The notes beneath the pieces were generated by a model. It was not told the DNA's origin. It did not search any database and was given only the letters and a program-made list of their open reading frames with translations. Shown piece by piece: positions 24,601 through 35,928 of a stretch of 64,000 bases of DNA. Where the stretch lies: the NCBI RefSeq assembly GCF_041296385.1, contig NC_091023.1, positions 20,240,924-20,304,923 of the forward strand. Reading direction: 5' to 3'. Within the stretch, counting starts at the first letter, position 1; each line of letters opens with the position of its first letter. Source of the stretch: Aphelocoma coerulescens (taxonomy: Eukaryota; Chordata; Aves; Passeriformes; Corvidae). The position numbers and the translations under genes were made by a program.

Positions 24601-27180
24601 AGAAAGGGCCAAATTCTGTCATGCTCATCTAGATACTCCTGGGTGTTGCAGAGCCTAAACTCAGACCTGAGTTTTGCAGAGGGCAGCTATTCCCTAAAAA
24701 GGATGAGTCCAGTGTGGGGGAAGATCAATTCCTAACAATTATCTTGGCAACAAGCATTAATCTCACCTCTGTCATTTAAATGAAAAAAATACCAAGAAAG
24801 CCTGTTGATGTCAGTCCCCACATTTAGAGCTCTCCCTGGTTTCCCTTCTTTTTCCTGTGTCAGAACAGGCATCACCTGTGTGAATGCAGCCCTGTGTTTG
24901 ACCACAGTTTTGCAGTGTCTTGTGCTGAGAACCACAGGACGCCCAAGTGTTCATTTAACTGAGTTACATCACAGTGACTGGCTAATCGCTTCCACATGCT
25001 GCTTGATTGTCCCCCCTTATATGCCAGCTCTGCCTTTTTCTTGCACAGCTCTTTTTGAGCCGCTTGCCTAAGAGAAAATAACTACATCTGGAGTGTTGTT
25101 AAATGACCCAGAAGCTGCTGCTTTGCAGACTGACAGTATTTGATGCAAATAGATGGTTCCTTGCTGTGAAAATCTCCTTGGTTGACAATCCATCGGGTAC
25201 TTCCGACGATAGCTGTCTGAGTTAAAACACAGGCTCCTCTTTGTATATTCACACTATCATTCTTACAGAACTGATGGTACTAAATTCTCCCTGTGCAGTT
25301 TCAGTGGAGGCCTTTCTACTCCCCATTTGTGCACCAGCTGCTGGTGCACATCGCTCCCTCTCTTTGCCTTCAGCTTTTGCCATCTGCCACCATTAAGTTG
25401 CCCAGGTGTCGGAAATCTTCTTGCTCTTCTCTGGCAAACATTACTCTGCCTCCTTCTCCACTAATTCAACCTTCATTTATATGGAGGCTGATAGATCAGG
25501 ATCAAACATCTGCTGCATTTCACACTTCATGGGGGCGGATGGGGAACAGAGCACGTATAGTTGCTGGCAAAAATACAGGCTGGTTAACCCTTCCCTAACT
25601 TTCCATTCCATCTTCAAGAGCTTACGGTTTTCCTGCACTTCTAGATGAGCCAATTAATTAATACTTGCCAGTCAGGATGTTACCTAGAGCAAATATATCC
25701 TAAAGCAGAGCTCATTTACAGAAACATCAAAGATTTCACATACTGCAACAGTGTCTAGTCCTGAGGTACTGAGGAGCAGCAGAGTTGGAACTTCTCGAAG
25801 ACCGCTATCAGCAAAGACACCAGAATAAACCTTTTTTCCTCTTCTGACTGCTCCTTCTGGTGCAAACAGGGGCCACACCACTGGCTTTATTGTGCTTTCC
25901 ACTGAGATACAGGTCAGGCATCCTTTGTGATTGCCTGCAGGGGAAATCCAGACTCACTGATCATCTTTCACAACAAATGGTAGTGTAAACTATTGAATTC
26001 TTTTGGTAGAGACGATGAAATTAAATGATTTCCAGTGTGCCCAATACTCTTCAGTAAATCACTGAAGATTGACTGCAAGTTTGCACAGCAACAAACCAGA
26101 ATCCAACAAAACAGGCTGCTTACACAATGCGGCTTGCTGGGCCCAGGGAATGCTTCCTGATTAAAGGCTGGTAAAATATGTATCTGAGGATGCACACCCA
26201 GCTGCTGGGGCCAGTCTCCAGTGTGATTGTTGAGTAATTCCAACAGGATTTCACACTTCAACAATTTTACTCTCCTCAGCCTGGTTCTCAGTGCTTTCAG
26301 AGCCTGATATTGTGTGAGACTCTTGGGCAGAGATCGTTCCCTGCTCTGAGCAGCAATTGCTGCCTGCTGCTTTCCCATTTGTTAAGCAATGGATTACTGC
26401 TCAGACATTTGCAGGCCACATTGGTCTAAGCCCTGTGTGCAATTCTGCGGATTTACTCCTCTCCTGGAATGCCATGATCAGAGGTTGTTTCTTGCTTGTT
26501 CAATAATTTCCTGAAGCACTGCTCCAATCGACACTGCTGTGATTTCCCTTCTTTGTGACAGATAATGCATTGTGCTATCACCTTTCACAGAAGCACCAAA
26601 GCGGCCACTTAGATGCTCGCTGATTTTGCACACAGTGCCTGGCTGTTGCTCCAACTCTTGATTGCTTCTTCTGTCCACACTTTCCTATTCCTGTGTTAAC
26701 ATTACTTCTCCAGCAACTTTAGCAAGATATTGCTAGATAATTCTTTTGCCTTTTTTTGCCATCCCTCTGCAAATCATTTGCTATGCAGAACTCTCCTTTC
26801 TTCAGGACTCAAGTATCTCCTTTAATCTGTTCTTCCTTTTATTCTTCACTCAGCTGCTGCTGCCTTGCTTTGGCGGAATAGTCACCCGTCTGATGAAGCT
26901 CATGCTTCTATTTCTGTTCTCTCTCTTTTAAAAGGTGCTTTGCATCAGTGATATGCCTCTTTGGGTTTCTTTGGTGATTTGGTGCTGTGTACTGAGCTCT
27001 GCACTCCAGCAGTGAAAGAGCAAGTTGGAAAGATCAGGTTGTGGAGAGCGTGTGCAAAGGGAGAGGGAAGGGGGTTTTGCCATGCCCCAGTGAGGGGGTT
27101 TTCAGTAAAGCAGTAAGAGAAGCAGACATGTAAATGGCCAGACCAGGAGAAGGACTGTGGAGAGGCTGTTTTGTAGCACC
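21691..27180. other. unique non-coding sequence
   Basis: About 5.5 kb flanking the CpG-rich patch. Overlapping frames reach 143 codons (minus strand, 23,384-23,815) with no recognisable domain. An AT-rich run at 24,080-24,180 contains ATGAGTCAT, an AP-1-like site. Near 24,605 GGGCCAAATTCTGTC resembles a word found in old archosaur repeats but is too short to call. Confidence 0.5.
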
Positions 27181-27258
27181 CTGCCTCAGTTTCCCCACTT
27201 GTAAACTAAGAATAATCCTCTGCCTTTATAAATTCCTTTGTGAGATTTGTCTGAGAAC
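27181..27258 (+). repeat. MIR SINE fossil
   Basis: CTGCCTCAGTTTCCCCACTT followed by GTAAACTAAGAATAATCC is the most conserved core of the MIR family (consensus words 'cctcagtttcc', 'ctgtaaaatgggataat'). The next bases, ending in TTTGTGAGATTTG, follow the consensus 'gttgtgaggatt' block in order. The copy is in sense orientation and lacks the tRNA-like 5' part. This is the clearest MIR match in the window together with the copy at 39.35 kb. Confidence 0.65.
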
Positions 27259-30200
27259 TGAAACAAGATGGCTGAAATTCAGCCTTGCTAAGCTTGTATT
27301 ACCTTGCTGATGAACTTTAAATTCAGAATAGCAAGGGCCTAAAACTGCCTGAGTAGCCTGTACATTGTACAGGGTGTTTGGTGCTGTGTGGACACACATG
27401 TCCACTTGTGAAGGCACAATGTCTCGGTGTCCCCTGGCTCTTCTGTCTGAGAATACCACAGACTCTCATGGGAGATGCTGTGGGGGTGCAGCCCTGCTTG
27501 TAGGGTGAAAGAGGGGTTTGGTGGCAGCTTCACAGCAGCCAGGGAGCAGGAGGGACATTGCCTGGGCTGGATTCAAAGCCCAGCCTGTTTGGAGAGCACA
27601 TCTGCTGGTCGGGACAGGAGAAACCTCACACAAGACGCCACGTTTTGTTTTTCCTGATCTGTATTCTGCAGCAGGTGCTCAGAGTGGCACATAAATCCAC
27701 CAGCACAGGATTTATGGTTGTGAACATCAAATATTCACCAAAGCTCAAAATACCTTCTCAGTTTTCCTGCAGAGTGACCAGAGGGATTTGACTATACTTA
27801 CTGAAGTACAGTTGTTTGGGATTTATACCTCTGAGGGCAACATTTGGTCCTAAACATACATCTCCACATATATAAAGGTTTTGTACAAAGTTCTTTCTTC
27901 TCCATGAAGAAAAGCTTAGAGTGCCTGTACAAACCTGCCACCTCTTCCCCATCACCACAGTGATGCCTTAACCTAAGGCATCAACAGCAGCTGAGGACAC
28001 AGGATGTGTTTAGGAATAAATTAATTGGGGAAAAATGGTATTTGGAAACCAAGCAGAGGCTTTCCAAGAGGAAATAAGCAGAATGATAAAGCTTTGCTTT
28101 TAAGACAAGCTGCAGGGGTACTCCTTTGGCATAAACACACATTTTTTCATTGATAAAACAGATCTCTTTTTTCTACCCTCTCTGATGAATTTTTCAATTC
28201 TGTATATGCAAAAATATTAATGTATCATCAAAAGCTGAAGTGGACTCCAGAGGAATTTAGCCAGTCAGTTATCTCTGGTTTTAATTACTTAACGGTATTT
28301 GTTTACATTTGCTTGAAATGATTTTATACTCATTATGGGTATTGAAGTAATGTTTCTTTATTTCTCCACTTTTGTGCGTTTTTAAAACAACAAAAATAAT
28401 TTTCTTAAAAAAGGAACAAGTTGTCCATAGATAGACCTGTAATCTGACCTTTTCTCTCCTCTGAAAAGTTTTAAGAAGATTATTTAAGTTTTCGTGTCTG
28501 TACTTGCTCTATTTTCGGAGTCTTAGAAGTAACCTTGACTCGAAATTGTGGCCTCTGAGAGAGGCACAGGAGATGCACTACAAGCTGTGGAGTTCATCCC
28601 TGCTGGGATGAGGGGCCATAGCCTCACTGCAAGAGAATTTCTCCAACAATGCTCAAACCCCTGTTGTAGCAGCTCCCAGCTGGAGCTTCAGACCACAGAA
28701 ACCAGTTATGTTTTCGTGGCATGAATAAAACAGACCTGGAAAAACCGTCCCAGGAAGCCTGTACTTCTGCAACTGATGTCCCAGCTCCAGTGTGACCAGG
28801 ATGTTGCAGGATCAGGCTCTGGCAATCCATTGTGGCCTCAGCTGCCTGTGTTTAAAGATAAAGGCACCCTGATGTGCCTCACAGACACACACAGGCACAC
28901 ACTGTGTCTTTAACCCTTGGCTCACTCCTGTAATCCCCTCTCCTCCCACCCACAGCCACTGCAGGAAGGATGCATTTTCTTTACTTGGTTTCCCTGCTCA
29001 GATTTTGAATGCCTCTTGGTGCAGTAAACTAGTAAAAAACACAGTCCCTGAAAATGTAATACCCTTTGGGGGAAGCATGATGGATCTGGTAGTGCCGGAA
29101 CAAACATCCCCAGGGTCCCATTTATCTCACACACCATGTCTGTTTACCTGGATTTTTTCCCCTCGGAGTTGCACAGAGGACTAAAACAACTCTCCCCCTT
29201 CTTGCCTCCATGCTCACTGGCTCCTGCCTGCTCTCCTGGTGGTCCCAGCTGGATCTTTAACCCCTGCCAGTCTGGTGGGCTTGAGCAGGGCTCAGCCCCC
29301 AGCAGCAAGCTTCAATGTAATCCCTCTGGAAAGCAAAGGCGACTCCTTGGAGTGCCTGCCTGGCTCTCCAGACAGATTATGCTGTTTGCAGAGTACAGGT
29401 GCATAACAGATCCTCAGACATCTCCCCTAATCTAACTTGAGTGAATCCACCAAACAAGAAAAGAACCTCTGTCCCTCTTAGTCTGATGCAGAACCTCTGT
29501 TCTGATCAGGTTTGGTGGGATATGAAGGGTTGGGAAGCCCATGTGAGCAGGGACTTCTCTGAAGCTGTGAAGGGTGTAGTAGGCACCAGCCAAGTGTGAA
29601 AGGAGCTGCCTTGTGTGGAGGCCTGGTGTCCTCTGTCCTTGCAGATGTGTGTGGGGCACAGTGTGGGGTAGCTGTTGCAAAGGAGCACTGACAGGATGTC
29701 AGGGATGGTAGGGATGGCCCTGGAGCATGTAGCACCCTGTGATGGGGATTTGTTTTCCCAGGCTCCCCTCCTGAGCCTGACATGGCCTTTCCCAGCAAAG
29801 AGGGCACTGTAAGTTCCCCAGACCACAGGGCACAAGATCCTCAACTTCCTACAGGAGTGAGGGGCTCCTGCCTTCACAGAGCTTTCAGGATTTGAAATAC
29901 CTGTGTGAAAGGCAGTCCCAAACAGCAGCCACTGGCCTGTTTGAGAGGTAGAGCAGGGCTCCCACGGGCAGTAGCGTGGGCATGTGGGCAGCCAGCAGCA
30001 TCTGGGGTGTCATCATCACTGCTGCCCCTCTTGTCTCTGTTAGAAAACTCAGGGAAGAACAAAAAGAGGGGCTGTATATGAGGCCAGAGATGCTTCAGTG
30101 TTTGTCAAGGTAGGATTTCAAGACAGAGGAATCCAAACTATACCTATCAAAGGGGTAAAGAAATGGTGACATGATTAATCTCTCAGCTCCACCTATGTAA

Positions 30201-32574
30201 ATAGAGAGCAACTCCCTGGCAGTCGATGGAGATGCTCCTACCTGCGCCAGTGTCAGGCAGAATTTGGCATGGCTGGATGCAGGATAGCATGAAGGAACAT
30301 TGATGTGGAGCTAAATAGGAACCCAGTGTTACCAGACTGATTGCAAGTGATGTCTCTCCCACACACCACAATGAGGATACAGGTCTGGGTCCAAAAGCAG
30401 AAAATGTGCTTTTTCTGTCCTCTCTTTTACAAAGAAAACAATCGTGTGCATTAATTACTTTGGCCAGCTCAGTCCCTTCAGGGTTCTTTTCCAGGGACTG
30501 CTCTATTGTGTCAAGAGCAGTACAGCCACTGAACAAAAGACATTGTGTGCCCAATGTTATTTATGTGCTTTATTTCAGTAACTCTCAATATTTTATGTAC
30601 TAGAATATTCCTTGAAATATCTGATGTGCCATGAAGAAATTTCATGCTGTTAATTTTTAGTATGGCTGTTTTTAATGACATAGAGGATCAAGATTCTACA
30701 TTTATGTATTTAGTGTGATATATAGATGTTATATTCTCTACTGTATCAGTCGTACTGTCTGCTCTATTTTCTGTCTCCAGATGTACAAAGGCATTTTGCT
30801 TTGAAAAACTTCAATCCTGACATGGGATTCTCCTCCAGAGATCTTTTGTCCATTAAATAATAATAGTCTATAATATTTGAGTATGATGGGAGAACCATCT
30901 AAATGTAAGTATGAGCCCTGTTACTGTCAAGCAATATAGTTTTACAAAGGAAGTCTTAAATTTTCCTGAAGCTCTTCAGATTTCAGTGGTTTGACAAGAA
31001 TATAAATGAGACGGAAATTTCCCCCTTTGCTGGCATCCGATTTCTGAGTTGGATTAATTATGACAAGAGTTTTTTCCTTGCATAATCAGATTTGCTAAAA
31101 ATTTCTTTATTAGGTTCATAAAACTGTTTTGTGAAACAGAAAATAAAGTGAGGAATTTTTTTGCCACTAAGTTCAAATTTGTCTGAACTTTTGACTGGAC
31201 TCTGGTATCCTATTAGAGCCTGTCTTTGATAATAATCATATTTGAATTCCATTACTTTCTCTTCTAATTCCAGCCACTGAACATTTTGCTTTTTTCTAAG
31301 AGCAGTACGAGGTAAATTGCCCATGCAAGGCTGAATGGTTTAAGATGGTCCTAGAGCAGCTCAAGTGAAATGTCCTCATTTTTCTTAATTTTCATGAACT
31401 CGCCATCTTTACTGTTTGTGTGTAGTACAAGCAGTTAGTAGAATACCATACTGCAGACCTGCACAGCCTGGCTTGGAGGTCTGTCTCAGCAGCTACTGGA
31501 ACAGTCCCTGTGGATACTAAAACTGAGAAGGAGGGGATGCAGAGCCTGGCCAAGGGCTGTGCCCAGCAAAGGAGTAGTAGAGGAGCAAGCAATGAATGAT
31601 AGACTCTTTCTCAGGCATGAGAAAGTGAAAAAGGATCATAAAGATGTGAAATGACCTGCAAAAACCACAGCATTTCTGGCACTGAAACCCCTCCAGCTCA
31701 TGGCCTTCTACCCTCCTCTGCCCCCATCTTCCTCCCTCACATAAACTGCATGTCTGTGGGTTAATGATCTCTTTAGGGCTTCCTCACAGACCAGAGCTGT
31801 GAAAAGCTGACATTGCAATCACATCTGGTCATCCTGAGGGAGGGTAACACCACGAAAATGAGGTTTCAGGGAGAAAACGATAAAAGCTGCCCTGGCTGAG
31901 GCAAGAACAAGGAATTCCTCAGTGAGTAGGAGGAAGGGAGGAGAGAAAACAGAGAGAAAATATGTTGATATGGGTAGCTTGGTAACATAAATTTAGCACA
32001 CAAATCCAAATCCAGGTCCATTTTCATGAGTGACCGAAGGATATAGAAATGTTTAAGAATTAGATCTCCTGCCAGAAGGCTGTGCACATCTAATAGCCTG
32101 TTACCTGCACCTTCCAGAAGCCTTGGATCAAAGCCAATCAAAACACATGTAATATTCACAATCTTATTTTCATTCTAATCGCCTGCTTCTATGCACTTTC
32201 AAATTCTCTGGCCTCTTTTAGGCAAGAGATTTCCTCATTGCCATAGGAAAAGGTTCAGCATCGTTTTTTCCACGGGTCTTGTGAAAATCCAGGTCTTACA
32301 TTAGTTTTCTGGAACTTGGTCTGCTTGACTCCTAAACCCCTGAATCTGTACTTTGACACTGTAAAAGCACAATTTCAAACCTCTTTTGAATTAGAGAATG
32401 TAAAAAAGCCCAAACATTTGAAGAAAAGGTAGAAAAGCAGGCAATAGAGGTTAGGTGCTATTCTGCTGTGGCTTTGCTAGAGCCAATTTGTATGGAATCT
32501 GGCTCCAGATGGGCACTGTTCCTGTCACCCCTTTGTGTAGTACTTACTTAGTATATTTTTAAAGGAAAAATATG
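27259..32574. other. unique non-coding sequence
   Basis: About 5.3 kb with no gene or repeat I can support. Near 28,860-28,905 there is a short imperfect CA-rich run. Overlapping minus-strand frames of up to 123 codons at 29,432-29,877 have no family resemblance. An 88-codon minus-strand frame at 31,058-31,324 is discussed separately as a weak observation. Confidence 0.5.
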
Positions 32575-33770
32575 ATCTATGTGACTAAAGGCTGGTTTGT
32601 CTGACCTCAGCTTTATACAAAGCTTTAGGAAGTAAAAGGACTTCTTTTTGAAGAAAAGAATGCAGCAAAACTTTACCAAAGCAGTGTTGTGTCAGATGCA
32701 TTTGATGATTTTACTTGATAGAATAATTGATTTTCTTAACAAAAGCAGTGCAGTAGATCTAATCTCTCTGGACTTCTACAGTGTATTTGATGTGGTGACA
32801 AGATTGGCCAAACTGCAGAAAATGGGGATTAGTGGAATTGTGCAGGAATTGTCTGGAGAACTACCAAGAGTATATTTTGGGAAGGTTTGGGGTGGAGTGG
32901 TGCCCCTGGCATCCCTTTGGGATTGGTGGGGGAGATTGATTGCATTTATAATTCTAATCTTCCTGGCACAAAGGGAGACACTTTAAAATTTGTGGCTGAG
33001 ATGAAATCAGGATGGATAACCACAATAGTGGAGGTTTGGAAAATTGTTCAAAAAATGGGATAGACTTGAAGGCTGCAGCAGGAGAAGTGGAAGTGTGAAG
33101 AAGGGTGCAATCATATGCATGAAGGACAAGGCTGGTCACTGAGAGAATCCTGCCATACAGTATTTCTGTGAAATGGGACTTACCTTTTAGAAACAATAGA
33201 GAAAAAGTGAACTCAGACGTTCTGGGGTGCCCCAAGAGACTTTGTGAATCCATGTTGATGCATCAGACATGCAGTGTGAACATCCCTGCTCCAGGGCCTG
33301 ATGAGATCTCACCTGGAGCACCAGGCAGTCAGACCTGGTGCAGAAACTCAGAAAAGGTCTATTAAAACAGGAACAGCTGCAGAGAAGTGCAGCAAATGCA
33401 GCCTCTCCTTTCTATGGCTTTGAGAGATGTCATTGCTGTCTACAAATGCAGCTGGGAGGAGGACTAACCCTGGAGGGTGAGAAGAGCTATTTCAGCTCAA
33501 GAACAGCATTGACACAAGAACAAATAGGTAGAAGGCTGGAAATTTTGAGATTTCCAGCCATCAGAAGAATGAGGCATTAAATTAGTCCTCTTGACAAAGA
33601 GGTGGAGGTAAAGAAAGGAAACTGTGTAAACTCGGTAAAACTAGTCTTAAGATAACAGCTTCACTGCTGGATGAAAATGATCTTAAGAAATGATGGCCTG
33701 TGACTGCAGGCAATTGGGCTCAGTGATGCAGAACCTTCTCCCAGCCCTTTGTTTTTCTGCTCCTGTCAGG
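32575..33770 (+). mobile_element. old CR1-type LINE, pol 3' half relic
   Basis: CR1 encodes an endonuclease/reverse-transcriptase protein used for its own retrotransposition. Here the plus strand keeps a readable trace of RT palm motif A: VDLISLDFYSVFDVV at 32,753-32,797, compared with the family pattern VDVxYLDFSKAFDTV. About 220 bp later KFVAEMKSG (about 32,986-33,012) sits where the family has KFADDTKLGG, so the catalytic Asp pair is gone. Near 33,310 SHLEH matches the family's HLEY block. The end, around 33,660-33,770, resembles a CR1 3' untranslated region. Frames are broken and parts deleted, so the copy is dead. The exact subfamily is not determined. Confidence 0.7.
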
Positions 33771-34874
33771 AGAGCTCCAGTTTTGCAGTGATTCTGTGAA
33801 ATCCTGTGCCTTGCAAGGCAGTGTCTGAGGAGGGCTCAGAAAAGAGACTGCACAAGTCAGGAGCACAGAGAATACCTACTGAAGGCCAGCTCTGGCAGAC
33901 CATGTGTGAATATCCCTGGTGTGCACATTTGTGGGTGTCAGCATCTTTATGGCCTCTGGATGAAGGAAGCAGCTTTCCCTGAGCTGGGCTCTCCAGCCAG
34001 GCAGGACAGAGCTTGGCAGGCACAGCAGAGCAGCTGCTCTCTTGTTCCCACCCCTCAGGAAAAATGGTCAGAATTCCTATTAACTGAGGGAGTCATGACC
34101 TGTGACTGAAACTTTTATCTAAATCCTGAAAATAGAACTGGTCTGAGCCTCAACTCCCAGGAAACAGCAGCAGCAGAAGGAGGAACAGGCAGGCATCAGC
34201 TCAGCATCGGCAATTCTTCTCCCCTTTTCCCTCCTCAGTCCTTCAGTAGGTGACCCCCAGCTCTTACTGCTTCTCCCAGGGAACAGCACTGAACCCAGCC
34301 ACGTCCCTGGGAAGGCTGTGAAATCCCCAGGTGCAGTGAGGATTGCTGCAGGCAGGGCTGCTGCTTTGCTGCAGTGCTGCTCACAGCCCAGTGCTTGCAG
34401 GATTCGCAGGCGCAGGCTCCTGCAGAGAGTCAGCAGCTCGTTTTACCCCCAGCCTAATTGCACCGAGCCCTGCAGGGCTGTGTTAGCCCAGGTCTGGCCT
34501 CCTGCTCCTGCCACACCAAGGCACAGGGATGTGAGGGTCAGGTCAGGGCTGTGCTGATGCGTGACATGTCGTGATGCTGCCCTGGCTGGGCTTGCTCATG
34601 TCTGCTGGAAAATGCCATAGTTCCGTGCCACAGTGATGCTTCTCAGCTGAATGATACCATTCTCATGGGGAAATGTTCTCCTACTGGCACAAAGTAGATG
34701 TCTCTTTAGCTCATGTAAAGCAGGCTAGCTGGGAAACAGCATGGCTAAGATGTTGTGTTACCCACAAAAGTACCTCTTGATACATTTTCAGAGGAGTGAC
34801 TGAAGCAGCGAGGTTGCCAGTCAAGGAACTGTTCTTGCCTGAGCAAACATCCCCTCAGTTTTCCCTTTCTGAGT
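33771..34874. other. spacer between two CR1 copies, locally GC-rich
   Basis: About 1.1 kb. From 34,130 to 34,570 the sequence is near 58% GC with CAGCAGCAG and several GCAGG words, but few CpGs. A frame of 79 codons there is Arg/Ala/Cys-rich without a known match. No repeat recognised. Confidence 0.5.
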
Positions 34875-35164
34875 GGAAGCAGAGGGGCAGCACTGATCCC
34901 TTCTCTCTGGTGACCAGCACTAGGACCCAAGGGAATGGCATGGAGCTGTGTCAGGGGAGGTTTAGGTTGGATATCAGGGAAACATTCTTCACCCAGAAGT
35001 TCCCCAGGGAAGTGGTCACAGCACCAAGCCTGACAGAGCTCAAGAGGCATTTGTACAAGGCTCTCAGGCACATGGTGGAATTCTTGGGGTATCCTGTGCA
35101 GGGCCAGGAACTGGACTCGATGATCCTTGTGGGTCCCTTCCAGCCTAGGATATTCTCTGATTCC
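34875..35164 (+). mobile_element. CR1 LINE, 3' end (younger avian subfamily)
   Basis: The segment follows the 3' end of avian CR1 closely and in order: ACTGATCCCTTCTCTCTGGT, GGAGGTTTAGGTTGGATATC, ATTCTTCACCCAGAAG, CCCCAGGGAAGTGGTCACAG, GTGCAGGGCCAGGA, GATGATCCTTGTGGGTCCC and TATTCTCTGATTC. Against the consensus as I remember it, about 25-30 bp are missing between ATTCTTCACCCAGAAG and CCCCAGGG, an internal deletion. Divergence is clearly lower than in the other CR1 relics here. It has no coding capacity. A 163-codon frame crossing it is a by-product of the repeat. Confidence 0.9.
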
Positions 35165-35618
35165 ATATTAAAACTCATCCTGCAACAGATCCTGCCTTCT
35201 GAGCATGAAGGTACTTGCCAAGTCCATCAATTTTCTATGATATTCAAGTCAGGAAGAAAAAGGGACTCTGTTCCTGCAAATGTCTGAACATTTTCTTTTA
35301 TAAAGTTCAGGCCATGAAGAGTAACTGCACGGTGTCCAGGTGGTATTGTCTGAAATGGAAATAAGCATGTGTGTGAGTGTCCAGATCCTATATGCCTTTG
35401 ACAAGTCCTGGTATTTCAGGAGAAAAGAATGAACATTTACTTCTGGGAAGGTTCTTAGTGTCACAGGGCTAAAAATGGGAAAATAAGCCTGCCCAAAGGT
35501 GAAGAGCTCAGTCCAAACCTCCCTTTCTTTGGTACTGTGTGACACCTATTAGGGTTTCTCCAGCAGAGATATCTTCCCTGTAGTCCTTTGTAGCTGGCAC
35601 TGACATGTCTACAGCTTC

Positions 35619-35636
35619 TTTTTTTTTTTTTTTTTT
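35619..35636 (-). repeat. poly(T) tract
   Basis: Eighteen uninterrupted T residues followed by CCAG. The T-rich run plus CAG also looks like a strong splice acceptor on the plus strand, but no plausible exon follows it. Confidence 0.9.
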
Positions 35637-35911
35637 CCAGAGAAACTGAAAAGACTGTGTCAAATAAAAAGCACATATCTTGTCTTTGACAAAAATAGCA
35701 GAGAGAAGAATTAAAAAGACCCAGAGGACAGAAAATTAGTGTTTAAAAGAAAGAAAAAAAAAGAGATACAGGCCCATTTTTCAGCTTGACTGAGTTTTGC
35801 CTCCCATTTTCTTGTATTCTCTATATGAAAGCCAGCATTTCTTAGAGTCAGAGGTGCACTGCTGGGTCTGCTACCACCAGGAAGAATGCAGACACCTTGG
35901 GGCAACACCTG

Positions 35912-35928
35912 CCCCCCCCCACCCCCCC
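35912..35928. repeat. poly(C) tract, G-quadruplex potential on minus strand
   Basis: Nine C, one A, then seven C. The complementary strand carries G7-T-G9, which has enough guanines for a G-quadruplex but only one loop interruption. Such tracts are length-unstable and error-prone in sequencing. Confidence 0.9.

Noticed and set aside
34796..35287. 163-codon plus-strand frame
   Set aside because: More than half of it lies in the CR1 3' untranslated tail, which is non-coding in the family.
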